Shown here piece after piece: positions 9,902-20,825 of a stretch of 64,000 nt of DNA. Source of the stretch: Strigamia acuminata (Eukaryota; Arthropoda; Chilopoda; Geophilomorpha; Linotaeniidae); assembly GCA_949358305.1 (NCBI GenBank), contig OX442314.1, positions 31,047,118 through 31,111,117 of the forward strand, in the 5' to 3' direction. How positions within the stretch are numbered: the first letter of the stretch is position 1; every line of letters begins with the position of its first letter. The notes below the pieces were generated by a model. That model saw only the letters and a program-made list of their open reading frames with translations. It did not search any database and had not been told where the DNA came from. A program made the position numbers and the translations under genes.

Positions 9902-10381
9902 GCTGAACCGTACCTATTTTATAGGTTGAAAGGTTTATTTTGTAAAATATAAATAAAAACATAGTTTTGGCGTTCCAAATAAGCCTACTCCTGTGTGTTG
10001 TGCCTGCGCTCTTCCGGTTCAGGATATAACGTCTCGTGCACTCGTTTTTGAAGATTATATATTTTCTGATTGATGTGTCATTTTTAGTTTAATTTTTTTG
10101 TTTTATTTAAACTTTTTTTCTTGCACCCTGTCATGAGTGTTAAAATTAAAAAAAATACATGAACAATAATTTATATCCGAGTGTAACATTGCTCAATTTT
10201 GTAAACGTTTAATTTATATTAAAAAGTTCAAGTTTAATTACAAGATTTCGAAAAAAATTTCAATAATTTGAAATTTTCTAACACTCACACAAAAACCGTC
10301 CTTTCTTAAAAAAAACATTCGGTCTTATCCTGATTGGCAAGGACCTCTGATGGCCGGTTCATCCACCATGAGCTCGTCGTC
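9902..10381. other. Intergenic, AT-rich
   Basis: No gene is supported. Long A/T runs are present. Confidence 0.4.
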
Positions 10382-10790
10382 TCAGCAATCCTCCGGGTCG
10401 GCAGGGTCCAGTACCAATACCCCGACTCCTCGCTGTATTCCTGCCTCATTCAGGTCCGTCACCGAAACGTATAAGTGGGTTGCAGCCAGCAGTGGTTCTT
10501 CCCACACACGAACCGGATGAACACTCGCCATGTGATTGAATTCGTCCATCTGGATACGAGCAACACACACGTTGTGATCATATGGAAAACCCACAATCAC
10601 AGGGTCTTCCGGCATCATGGCTGGTTCGTCTGCAAACCGTTCGTTGAACGCCGCCAACTCCGTCTCAAAACTTGCCTCCCGCCATGCGCGACGCTGGAGA
10701 CCCGATGGGAGTTCGGGGATGTCGATGAGACGAACTCTGCCGTCCTGGTCCGCGGCATGGTGGCGTGGAGGGCATCTAACAACCTGTGCT
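10382..10790 (-). pseudogene. ORF-beta, copy 2 (C-terminal part complete)
   Basis: The minus frame keeps the shared block RVRLIDIPELPSGLQRR and WREASFETELAAFNERF, then a C-terminal part absent from the other copies (MPEDPVIVGFPYDHNV, HPVRVWEEPLLAATHLY) and a natural-looking stop at 10382. Hydrophobic residues alternate in a beta-rich pattern, but I recognise no family. The N-terminus is cut near 10790, where a Mutator-like fragment on the opposite strand begins, so this copy was truncated by that junction. Confidence 0.5.
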
Positions 10791-10795
10791 AAACA

Positions 10796-11306
10796 TGGAG
10801 ACAACAGTGATTGAAGGATTACGCAAGAATCCGAAGCTCTACGTTGCTGACGGAGTGATTTATCGGTGTGACAATAAGTACCTGAACTCGCATTACTTGC
10901 GTTGTAATCACGATGATTGCAGCGGACGTGCCATTTCATATATGGACACCATGACGAGCGAGTTGTCACAACCGCATTACCTTCCGCGCCAAGCCAGATC
11001 GCAAATCGGCCTGTTGCGTCTTCGGTTAAACGGAAGGCCGAAGCCGAACCATCTACTGGGCTACGTGAGATCTACGATGACGGTGTGCTCTTATTTCTTC
11101 AATCGCAGTAGCATTCAGACAGATTGCCCCGGCGATGTGTAAGCGGAGAAAACAGAACTTTCCTGTGTTGCCACTCACTTGTCAAGAACTTGAGGCAGCC
11201 TTGCCAACTTTTCCGTACTGCCGAAGGGTCACAGCAAACGTTTTTTTGTGGACGGGTTGTAGCATCTGATGGTGCGGAACTGTTTATAATTCATGATAAT
11301 AAATGA
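10796..11306 (+). pseudogene. Mutator-like (MULE) transposase N-terminus with FLYWCH finger
   Basis: The plus strand, with frameshifts, encodes VIYRCDNKY, YLRCNHDDCSGRAISY and a following His, which is the FLYWCH zinc finger pattern typical of MULE proteins. A second frame then gives KRKAEAEPSTGLREIYDD, and a third gives CKRRKQNFPVLPLTCQEL followed by GAELFIIHDNK. This order (FLYWCH, a helical linker ending in IYD, then a KRRxxFPxLP segment) is that of FLYWCH-MULE transposases upstream of the catalytic domain. The catalytic DDE part is absent and the frames are broken, so it is a 5' fragment. The start is taken at METTVIEG, at 10796. Confidence 0.6.
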
Positions 11307-11914
11307 TGAAATCAAAGTATTTGATAGGAATATTGTTGTATTAAATATAAGATTGAAATTATAATATATACTGTATACTCTGTCTGGCCTTAGAGTACAG
11401 ACTACACATTAATTACATGCACAGAAATAATATTTTATTACATAATAAAATACACAATCAAAACACAAAATAGTACACACAATATACATCAATTAAAGTG
11501 ATGGTTTAATCCAAAAAAACCATCTATTCCATTTGCATCTTGGAATTTTCAAAAAAAAAACACGGTGATGGAATTCTTAATTATTGACTCTTTTATTTGA
11601 GTGTGTTATAATTAATTCAACACAACCTTCCTTTAAACACAATAAACTAAATTCTTCAATTCATCCCGGAAAAACCAAATCCACGTTCACCGCGATTTGC
11701 ATATAAATATATATATTTATATATACAACTGGTAGTGAGCGCATGACAAGGCCTCCAATATTAATATGGGGTATTACAAAGACAACTGACATATTTAACT
11801 ATGCTGACAAAGCTTGGGGAGCATGTCAATCATTTTTTTTATTGTTCTCTTCTATCAAATTGTAAAAATGAAACAAAACAAAACAAAAAATCAGACAAAT
11901 TTAAAAAAAATTTC
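11307..11914. other. Intergenic, AT-rich
   Basis: No gene. It includes a short AT palindrome (ATATAAATATATATATTTATATAT) around 11700-11725. Confidence 0.4.
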
Positions 11915-12092
11915 TTAACAGTTCATCTCTGCTTGACGAATTCGTCGTCGTATTTGAACGTCTGTTAGGTTGCTTACGATTTTCACTGCAACAAAGTGAT
12001 CATTCTCATGTTCGCCGCACTTGAGGCATACAAACCACGTACGCCCCGGCGGTATAATATCGCGAATTTGTTTACACCATTCTAAAATGGTG
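11915..12092 (-). pseudogene. ORF-gamma exon, copy 1
   Basis: The minus frame begins right after a splice acceptor-like ACCATTTTAG and encodes WCKQIRDIIPPGRTWFV, CLKCGEHENDHFVAVKIV and QIRRRIRQAEMN, then a stop. It aligns residue for residue with the second exon of the intact 71-codon gene at 33743-34021, including the acceptor position. I could not find a matching first exon upstream, so this copy is probably incomplete. The family is unknown; the CxxC and HxxxH pattern could bind zinc. Confidence 0.5.
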
Positions 12093-12315
12093 GAAAAAAA
12101 ATTGAATTTTTTACCAACTCCATTAAAAAATCAATCACGATCTGATTTTTCCCGATTAAAAATGTAAATCTTTATTTAAAAAAGCTCAAAATTAATTAAT
12201 TACAAGATTTTTTTTCTGTTAGTCTTGACAACATCATGACAGTTTTTTGTAAAGATTTAGTTTTAAAAAATTTTTCTATATTTTTCATATTCGGGTCTTT
12301 ACAGATTGTAAAATT

Positions 12316-12801
12316 TTATTCAACAGGATTATGTGGGTTATATAAATCAATTATACCCGTTGATAGGCTTTCAAGTACCCGAACCAGCGGTTCATTAACA
12401 ACTACTGGCCGTGGCCCGATCACAGTCCCAAGCATGGTCATTGCCTTGCGTGCTGCCAGTGCGGCATTTCTCTGGTGAATTATTACATCGCCTAGCAACA
12501 TGTCTGCTTCAGTCAATACGAACAAATTTTCTGCGGTGAGTTGGGGATATTCTGGAAGTGGCGGTGGTGGTTCCATGCTGTCCCCCTGTTCTCCTTGTAT
12601 TTCAAGAGGGTGGGCTACGGCACGATGTTCTTCGTTATTTCGCCGATATATGTCAACTTGCGATTGAAGGCGTATTCGGTACTCATCATCTTTATTGCGC
12701 CTTACACTATTTTGATCCTCTGACGATACGTGTCGATGTGCCTGTACTGTAGCAACGGGCACATCCTGTCTTGATGGCGGACCTGGACGATTTGCATCCA
12801 A
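12316..12801 (-). CDS. ORF-alpha, copy 2 (most complete; unknown family)
   Basis: A 161-codon open minus frame. Its N-terminal half is charged and Gln/Arg-rich; then come a proline patch (PPPPLPEYPQLT), a helical segment LTEADMLLGDVIIHQRNAA and a conserved C-terminus GPRPVVVNEPLVRVLES...IDLYNPHNPVE. Fragments of the same protein occur at 6.4-6.5 and 33.1-33.5 kb. The frame begins at a non-ATG codon (TTG at 12801) directly after TTTCACAAG, which could be a 3' splice site, so the true start may lie in an upstream exon. Downstream on the same strand is an ORF-gamma exon (11915-12092), where copies 1 and 3 have ORF-beta. No domain is recognised, and the function is unknown. Confidence 0.5.
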   Translation of the reverse strand: MDANRPGPPSRQDVPVATVQAHRHVSSEDQNSVRRNKDDEYRIRLQSQVDIYRRNNEEHRAVAHPLEIQGEQGDSMEPPPPLPEYPQLTAENLFVLTEADMLLGDVIIHQRNAALAARKAMTMLGTVIGPRPVVVNEPLVRVLESLSTGIIDLYNPHNPVE

Positions 12802-13913
12802 CTTGTGAAATCAAAGTTTGTAATTCCATCACCATCAGAAACGTTCTTTACTCTTCAAAATACAAAAATGAAGTAAAAACATTCATTTTTTTGTTTTTTT
12901 AAAATTACACCCACACTTCTACTGTAGTGATCCTGGCTGTTAATAATTACAATCACTAAAATTAACAACTCAAAACTGACTAGTTCGGTTGTGTGGCATT
13001 GCGGTTTTTATGGCTCGGTGGAAAAATGGTTTTAAATTAGGCAAACACATGGAAACAGAAATTAGAAAGAACAAAAAGTTTATTAACTTCTACTCACTAC
13101 TATAAATTGAAAAGAAAAAGGTTTCATTTGCCTTTTTGACTAAAGGCTGGTTCACACCAAAAAGTCCCTATAATTCTAACCAAATGATATATGCAATAAC
13201 AAGGCAAAATACCATACTAAACTAAATTGAAATACACAAAGCTAACATTCGATATATCTAGTCATTACAAAGAATAAGAAAAATGCAAATGGTGGCAAAA
13301 ACTTGGTACTCACTATTTCCTTTGTTTGTTTCACACAAAGACACAACATTTCACACTTCTTCACAAAATGTTTAATGTTCAACTTTAGATGTGGCTTTCT
13401 TGATTTCTAGTGAAATGTCCCTTGTAGTTTCAGGAAGGTCTCTCCTTGGTTCATATTTCTAGTTGGTTTTTAGAAATAGACTGGAACTGGTCCTGAAGTG
13501 GCCTAACTTCTACTGCTTGGTTTGGACTGGCTTGGAGCTGCTCTCTGGGTGAACTGGTCTAGTCAACTTCATACTGCACACTGTACTCTGCACACTGTGT
13601 CTACTACACACTGTACTCTGCACACTTGTGATTTCACTGTCTCTTTCACAAGTGTAGGAATGTGAGTTTCCCACCCTTGCTAATCCCGACAGTGTCATCG
13701 CCAATGCCATTTCCCATGCACAACAGAGAGTTGATGACTCACTTAGCTCCTCCTCTGCTTAATCTTTTTAACTGATTGGTTCCTTGCATTCTCAGAATTT
13801 GTGAATCATCATTTAGTCACATAACAGGTGTCACAGCAGGTGTCTTGAGTGTTCCATAACGAGGCTGACCAATCAAATTGTATTGTTGATGTGTTCCACA
13901 GAGATGCATGAGC
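12802..13913. other. Intergenic; short CACACTGTACTCTG tandem
   Basis: No supported gene. At 13568-13630 the block TACACACTGTACTCTGCACA appears twice in tandem with a short linker. Confidence 0.4.
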
Positions 13914-15470
13914 AGCCATTATTTGCTTGCGACAGTAGCGATGGATCGTCATTGCAAAGCAGTCCTTCGATAACCTCCAAATTTGACTGTCTAACATTCA
14001 AAGCTGAACGAACAAAATCGTACAATTTCATTAGTTCTTCGTTTTCTATCGCTCATAAAAAGTCATTAAAGTCAACGCAAGAACTCGTGTTTCTTTCGAT
14101 GTTCAAAGTCAATCGAGTTAAGGTTGCAAGAACAGTCCATCTTCAAGAATGACGATTAAAAGTAAAAGCAGCTTTTGAGATTGTGATACACTAACATGAG
14201 GAATTAACTTTGGTGATATAAACTATCCAATTTTGCACACTCTTGCAATACGGCACGGCACATCTTCAATATCAGTTTACAAATGTCATCATCAATCTCA
14301 CCTTTCCTCCATCGACATTGGTGTTCCACTGACAATATGCGTGTGTAAATCTGATCCGCTATCCTGGTGATGGACTTCAGATATAGCAAAGATTATTTGT
14401 TTCTTCTATCATTGATAAAAATTCCTCGCACGGACTTATATATTTTTTTATGTGTTGACATACTCTTCATGACACGTGTAAAACTCAAAACTTATTAGGC
14501 CATCTTGGAGGATTTCCAGAACAATAGTGATTAGGTTTTGACACATTGACAGTGCTACTGATGGCAAACAGTTCAGTGAAATGATCCACCCATTTTCGCA
14601 TTTGTTTAAAATATAACACAGATATAAAATGTTTTGATAAATATCATGAAGTAAAACTCACCACCATAACTTATTCCTTCTCCTTGATATTGAAAATATT
14701 TTTAGTAAATATTAAACAATTTATTTTTTATTTAGTGGTTGTATCTTACCACTGCTAATTTTTTTTATCTCAAAGTTGTTTCTTATACATTTCATTATGT
14801 GAACAACATCTCCAAAAGCATATATTTTTTATTTTTGTCAACTTGGTGTGGGAGAAAATTACTAAATTTTTTGGTCTTTCCAGAAATAGAAAGTGCACTC
14901 ACTCCATGCTTTCTTGTTGCTGGTAGAACCATCACAAGTGAATCCACTGACTTCTGCCCCAACATGATGTAATTGTATGATGACTTGCAGTAAATTTTTT
15001 GCTGAAACATCACCTGGTGTGGCATTTTGTGAAGCAAAATACAGCCACTAGTTGCTTACACTTTTTGCTTAGACAGACAAAAATAAATACTAATGCATGA
15101 TTGGCATATTCACATTTCTGATTTTCTGTAGTGTGTTCACCCAAATTTACAAATCCATCAAATTTGAAAGTTGATTTCTTGAAATTCACAGTTTCAGATA
15201 ATTTGGTTTCATCAAAAATCAAAATTCCTTTTTTTTTCCAGGCTCACCTTTAAATTTCTCTAATGTAATTTTATTGACCCCATATTCACATCTCGGTCCA
15301 CACATTAATTTCCTGATATCCTTTCTGTGTCTTAATCTGAAAATATAGACTTTCCAATAGAAATTCTGAATCATATCGCATTCCTTTCTTCTTCTGTTCA
15401 TTTTTCATGAGCATCATTTTAATAATTTACCTCTGTTTTGATGGTAATTGCCCAATCCTTTCAGCCATGT
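13914..15470 (-). pseudogene. P-element-like transposon remnant, copy 2 (best transposase)
   Basis: The minus strand retains the clearest transposase. It runs from about 15470: a helical DNA-binding region (MRYDSEF, near 15380); the core FDETKLSETV...FDGFVNLGEHT with NHALVFIF (15222-15050); then, after a one-base shift, DVSAKNLLQVIIQLHH and FTCDGSTSNKKAW (15030-14890); and in further frames LPHQVDKNKKY and GDVVHIMKCIRNNF (14880-14780). These follow P-element/THAP9 transposase order (catalytic Asp in the FDE box, CDG..xNKxxW, HPVD, DVxHxxK). No THAP finger is seen upstream. Downstream (14480-13914) are the same two unexplained conserved pieces as in copy 1. At least three frameshifts make it non-functional. 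Confidence 0.65.
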
Positions 15471-15675
15471 CATGTTTTGATTTTTCTTTCATATTTTTAA
15501 TTTTTGAATTGAATGTAAACATTGGTCTTGTATTAGGTAATAAAAGATTTGCATCTTATGTAAATTTTTATCTAATTAAATATGAGAGATGATAAATAAA
15601 AGAAAAATTTTATTTTTAAATTAATATTAATAATTTTGTGTGACATTTGAAAAACACTTAAATTAAACACTTAAA
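15471..15675. other. AT-rich spacer
   Basis: No gene is seen between the P-like element and the RING remnant. Confidence 0.4.
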
Positions 15676-15987
15676 TTACCACTTGATTCTACAGATGGGT
15701 CATGTTTCATTTTCACATCCCCATTGCAAGAAACAGTGGTAGTGAAATATGTGTCTACAATTTAATTCAACAACTTGTTCATCCTGCATATTAAATTGAC
15801 AGACACAGCAATCTTCAGTAGAGTCTACGTCTAGTAATTTGGGTTTTAATTCTTGCAGTTGATGTAGTGGTGGTGAAGGTGGCAGCTGATGGGCTGGCAG
15901 GTGATGCACTTCTTCTTCGTTTTCATCATCTAAGATGTAAATAACTTCTTCAGGTTGCACAAACTGCTGCTGTGCTAATTCCTCCAC
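15676..15987 (-). pseudogene. RING-H2 gene, copy 2 (zinc ligand replaced by stop)
   Basis: A paralogue of the RING gene at 6726-7493. It shares the FVQPEEVIYILDDE acidic patch, the proline/histidine linker and a RING with CCVCQ and LNCRHIFHYHC. The codon for the seventh ligand, in ETCPxC, is TGA (15700-15702) instead of TGC or TGT. The remaining residues, PICRIKW, follow in frame up to a natural stop at 15676. A single base change therefore truncates the finger and should abolish folding. Upstream coiled-coil and PC4-like parts are missing. Confidence 0.6.
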
Positions 15988-16328
15988 GGAATGATGTCAC
16001 TTCCTGCACTCACTTTCAAAACAAGGTGTCCCATTGCTAGCCAAGACAATGGGAATCGAAGTGAAATGAAGACTCATCTCAAATCCAAAAATAGACTCAG
16101 TGTTTATCACAAGAATATTTTCTCACACATTAAATATAACTATTTAGAAGTTTTAATAAACTAATTACCAACACTAAAATCACACTTAAAAATTAACTTT
16201 TTCAGTAAAAAATTGGTACAACAGGTGGACAATGCTCGTGTACATTAAGGGCAGCTTCTCCTTATTTCATCCATTTACTGAAACTCAACTTATTCTTTTG
16301 TGTGCACTAGGGGCATGGATGTTGCTTT
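15988..16328. other. Intergenic
   Basis: No gene is seen in this AT-rich stretch. Confidence 0.4.
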
Positions 16329-17231
16329 TTACTGTCTAGTCAAAGACTGACAGCCAAAAACAACATGTACACTTTTAAAATTAATTTTTCTCAATTTAAA
16401 GCTTGAGTCATCTGTATACAGAGGTGCCACTTGCCGCCGGTTGACTGCTAACGTAGTTTCGAAGTTTGGCCCCGCATGAACCAAGCTTGTAAGGAATTGG
16501 GGAATGGTCAGCAGATCGTTCTTAAATCTGGTAATTGTGTTTCGTATACGCTGGTCGTTCATTGCATACTTTAGAGCTCTTGTCTTCGCGGATATGTCGT
16601 TTGCTGAGCCCGTTTCTTGGGGCGTCTGGGATGTAGACAGTGGTGTGGTGGTGTCTGAGGCCACTGAATGTGAAACGACCTTCCGCCAGGCACGGGATGA
16701 ATGCTGTGATGGTGAGAGGACAGAACATCTCTGTCAGTCGCGTGTTCCCGACACCCGGCGCACTGTGGAGGTAAAGATACATCGATGTGCTTGGCGTCGC
16801 TTCAAATGCGGCGAGTAGTTGGGCTTGTTCGGCCAGTTGGTGTTCCCTGACCACAATTAATTCCTGGCAAATTGGTCTCAGTGCATCGAAAACTTTGCGA
16901 CGTGTTATGTTGCTGCGGGAAAAGGTAATTAAAAACAGATTCAAGAGCGGAGGCTGCCGTTGTGGCGCTGGCGCTGGCATCTCTATCTGCATTTCTTGCT
17001 TGGGCGGTAGTTCGGCAGCGGGCGGCCCTGGCATAATAAGGCGTGGCTGGCTGGGCGGTGCAGTGTTGTTGGGTGATGAGGCGTGCCTGGGCGATAAAGC
17101 GTGGCTGGATGATCAGACGTGGCTGGGCGATGTGGTGTGGCTGGATAGCTGGGTGCTGAACTGGTATGAGTGGGCGGTTTAGAGCAATAACACGAGGTCA
17201 TGAGACCTGAACCACAGGGCGAAGTCTGCAT
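16329..17231 (-). pseudogene. Unknown helical ORF downstream of recombinase 1, frameshifted
   Basis: Overlapping minus frames (17231-16983, 17034-16522, 16664-16329) read as one decayed gene. It has a Pro/Thr/His-rich low-complexity N-terminus, a conserved helical block with RRKVFDALRPICQELIVV and LAEQAQLLAAFEATP, and a C-terminal block with KYAMNDQRIRNTITRFKN. The AEQARLLATFEATPG block recurs at 19230-19400. No domain is recognised. Its position immediately 3' of the tyrosine recombinase on the same strand suggests a companion gene of that element, but this is inference. Confidence 0.4.
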
Positions 17232-17332
17232 GGGACAAGGGCAACTTCTCTTTACACTGGTGTCAGCTGTGACGGTTGTTTTTTTCGGTAGTTGAGTCTG
17301 GAAATGATTAAATGGGAATTAATCACTTTTTT

Positions 17333-17614
17333 TTAGGAAACAGATGGGGGATTGACAGACGAACCACTGTGACATTCCTGGCTCGGTTCGGCGCCTGATG
17401 GATGTGCTGGACGGCATTGTGCAGTGTGCATCAGAGATCTCGGTGATTCGGACACCCGCGGTGTGTGTGCTTCATGCAGACGTTGCCTAACTGTTGAGGT
17501 GCTGGAACCTAGGAAATAAAACAGAATTTCCTTTCGGTTTGGTGTGTGTGTTGCCTGATTTACCTCCAGTACAGGGCATTGTTGATCTGCTGAGTGGCGA
17601 GATGACGGGAGCAT
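17333..17614 (-). other. Ser/Pro/His-rich frame between recombinase 1 and the helical ORF
   Basis: A 93-codon minus frame of low complexity (Ser, Pro, His) with no motif. It may be the tail of the recombinase transcript or a chance frame. Confidence 0.2.
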
Positions 17615-17637
17615 TGTCTGTGGTGGGCGTGGGTGAT

Positions 17638-19011
17638 CTAACTTGTCGTCGCCTTGCTCTTCCGCGTTCTCATCTTTGTCTTTCCTGCCCGTCGGTAACT
17701 GGACGGTGGTTGCCTAGGGTGATTGGTTTGTGAGTTGGGTTTGGACCAAAACAAATTGTATAGTTGGGATTGGGAATTACTTTCTTCACTTTCATCACCC
17801 GAACTGCCATCTAGTAGGGCACCTGTGCCCATGTGGTCGGCCATTCGTCGTACAGTCTTTACTGCACGAAGAGCTGAACTGTTTGCCCGGTAATAGCGGT
17901 CAGCTGTTTGGACGCTATGTCCCATCTGGTCAGCCAAGTCTGCAGCCATCCCATAATCATGATGATATATGTGCGTTACAACGCCCTTTTGGAAAAGCAT
18001 GGCCGTCATGGGTTTGACGCTGACACGCACCCATGCATTTAAAGTGCAGCGGGCGGCTGTGGCTTTGCCCATTGCTTTCCCTACGCCAGTAACAAACAGC
18101 AGAGTATTTGGGTCCCGTCGCTTAATCGCGGCATCCTCGCCGACAAAACAGAGACGCCTGAAATGTCGATTCTTTGAGCCAATTTCGCCGAAAAGACCAC
18201 GTCCGACCCACCCTTTTGGACAACATTCTTGACGGAGGCCACTTCCACCACAGAGTTACCTTGCACTTGTTCTTTCCCTGTCCATTCGCCTAGAGTCATC
18301 CGAGTAGCACAACCTTGACGCAAAGCATTGGACATGATGATTTCGGCCACCAGAACATCTGACGTCGGAAATCGTTTTGGCCATCCAGTTGTGTATTGCC
18401 TCTGGCTGGTCCAGCCAGCTGTGCATTTGTCGCACATGAACCGATTTCACGAAAGCAAAATTTCACTCATCCTTTCCAGTCTGTCCCGCTCCATTCGGAT
18501 GCGTTCCCGCTGTCGGCGTGCCCTCCGTCTTGTCAGGTTTTGACTCCAGCGGAAAAGTTCACCTTCGATGGCCGTTATCAAATCACGGCCTTGCGTGCGG
18601 TCTTGATGCCACCTGAACGAACATCGCGTAATGCCGTATCGAACTGAAAATACTTGCTATTGTTCCTGGCGGGCGCTCATCTAGCACTTGGATGAACCAG
18701 GCCTCGCTGCTCTGCAATAATGTTTCCTCGTTGCAACCCCAAGTTACTGATAGAAATGCCGACACTTGTTGGGTGTGCTGTCTGGCTGTGCGTTCTGCAG
18801 TTGCTAATCCAGCCTCGCTTTTGGCCCACACCTCGAAGCTGTGCAATGCTGCTGCGTTTTCAGCCGGGAGCAAGAATTGCCAGAGACATTGAGGCACCCA
18901 GTCTGGATGTTCCTTTGCCTGTGGCTGAGAAATTACTTGGTCCAACACGGGGACGTCTGACTCGCCCGCGTCCATTTCGACTGCATTTCGATCTGCAAAG
19001 AAACTCTTCAT
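17638..19011 (-). pseudogene. Tyrosine recombinase (Crypton-like), copy 1
   Basis: Frames on the minus strand together give a tyrosine recombinase. The N-terminal core-binding part (19011-18583) has TARQHTQQVSAFL and SIFSSIRHYAMFV. A helical Arg/Glu-rich part lies at 18600-18470. The catalytic domain (18437-17638) has the first Arg in ALRQGCATRMTLGEW and the C-terminal box ADQMGHSVQTADRYYR, with the conserved His and the nucleophile Tyr. This is the layout of eukaryotic YR proteins such as those of Cryptons, which excise and insert DNA without a DDE transposase or reverse transcriptase. At least three frame breaks (near 18590, 18470 and 18090) inactivate it. Downstream on the same strand lie the helical ORF and the RING copy 2. 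Confidence 0.65.
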
Positions 19012-19229
19012 TTTTCGCTCGGAAAGAACATTTTTGTTTTAAATAATTTGTGTCATAATAATTTTTCTGTTTAGAATAAACTTTTTTTTATTTAATGTGA
19101 AACCTTATGTTAGATCCGTCTAAAACATTAGGTTAGGTGCCCATTAATTGCTTAATTGATTAATTAATTAACCACCATTACTTTTTGTGACGTCACGCTG
19201 ACACTCTGCTTACTGTGGAGGTACAAATT
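19012..19229. other. AT-rich spacer
   Basis: Contains a TTAATTGATTAATTAATTAA run. No gene. Confidence 0.4.
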
Positions 19230-19496
19230 CTATTGCTGCGGATTGGGATGCAGTGGGTCTATGTTGCATAGGAATGCGAGCAAACGGTTCACCCATGTGC
19301 CTGGCGTTGCTTCGAATGTTGCGAGTAGTCGGGCTTGCTCAGCCGGTCGGTGTTGTCTGACCTCTTCGTTGTTGATTTGCCGCTCAGATATGAAGGGCAG
19401 AACACCACCATTTTGAAATTCATTGGGAATGAATTTTTTTACAAAGTTGACATTTTTTCCAACTTTGGTGAAATAAACATGTATGAAAACAATCAA
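19230..19496 (-). pseudogene. Second copy of the helical EATP ORF (fragment)
   Basis: The minus frame contains PAEQARLLATFEATPGTW, matching LAEQAQLLAAFEATPST in the 16.5-17.0 kb frame. Flanking sequence differs. It is a short fragment of the same unknown family. Confidence 0.4.
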
Positions 19497-20825
19497 GAAA
19501 ATTCATACCTTTAATTGCTTCTCGTTTATCATGGGTTCAATCAGCATTTCCTCATCTGTGGAAAGCACAAGTTGAACGTTCTATATGACAACTTGAATTC
19601 GTTCAGAAGTTTGTATCTAAAATAGAAATATCAATGAAATTAGTCTCATCAAGAATATTGTAATTGAACTTAGTTAACATTTTCACTTACAAGATAATTC
19701 AAACTCATCTTCAATTAGGTGCACCAATTAATAAATGGTTACAAGCAACTGTTTAAAAGGGGGATAGGGTTTTCAATATTGTTTCATAACATTATTGCAA
19801 AATTGAAAATTTTACTTAAATTGCTTTAATGTATTATTACTGGTATTTTGTTTGGTAAATTGTGAATTTGAAAATTGAAATTAAAAATTACTGAATTTGT
19901 ATTAGATATCCAAAATTTAGGGGGGAGGGGGGTAGTCAGCCTTGAAACGACCTTGTCACAGGGGGGGGGGGGGGAAGGGTCTAAAAATCCAAAAATTTGG
20001 TTTACCGGTACATAATTTATGAACGGCACCTAACCTCAGCCAAATGGGATGGGAGTTTTCACCATCTAGACATAGACCAGTCTTAACACTTTTTAGCACC
20101 CCGAACAAAAAAAAATCAGATGCTCCTCACCACAAAATAAATTTGTACATTTTAAGAATGACATGAGGAGTACAGTACATTTCAAGAGTCTGCATCCTTA
20201 TTTCAAGAGTGACAAAGTCGTTCTAAACGAACGAATCTGAGTGTCACTACCCTCAAAATGGCCAAACACAACAGAAAATGTAATAACACACTGACCTTAT
20301 TGACTTTTAGGGGGATTTTTATGTTTGTGATATTTGCAAATTTGACGTTTGATGTGGAAACCTCGCCTAGCAGGAACAAGCAGGAATATTGACAGATTTT
20401 TTCTTCCCATGTTATGGAAATTTTCAAAAACCGAATTAAAGGTGAATATTTACAGATTCCTGGCTGTACGAACGATAATTGTGAGACTTGAAATAAAACT
20501 TACCCCGTCTTTGCTCGCACACCAGTTGAAAAATCAAGAAAACCGACGCCTGGGTGAAAAAGAACACACAAAAATGGCGCATTTTATTCCAAATGCGAGA
20601 AATACATCAACCGCCAGTAGATGCAGGTAAAAAGTCACTACACAAATTCATCATTTGAATGTCCGAGCGCGTGCTACACGTACCGACAACAATAGACTAT
20701 TATGTTACACAAACAAATGGGGGTATTCCTCTAATCTGTGGGCAAGATCGTTGCAAACCAACATGGCGTCCAAAATAACCAACCTTGTGGGTTCGCAACG
20801 TTGCTGCTGATGGTGGCTTATTTCG
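19497..20825. other. Intergenic with homopurine and poly-G tracts
   Basis: No supported gene. 19918-19980 holds G-rich runs, including a tract of about 13 G. Plus frame 20349-20630 (93 codons) shows no convincing motif. Confidence 0.4.

Noticed and set aside
16983-17231. Pro/Thr/His repeat peptide as a mucin-like gene
   Set aside because: Short low-complexity frame overlapping the N-terminus of the helical ORF; no signal peptide.
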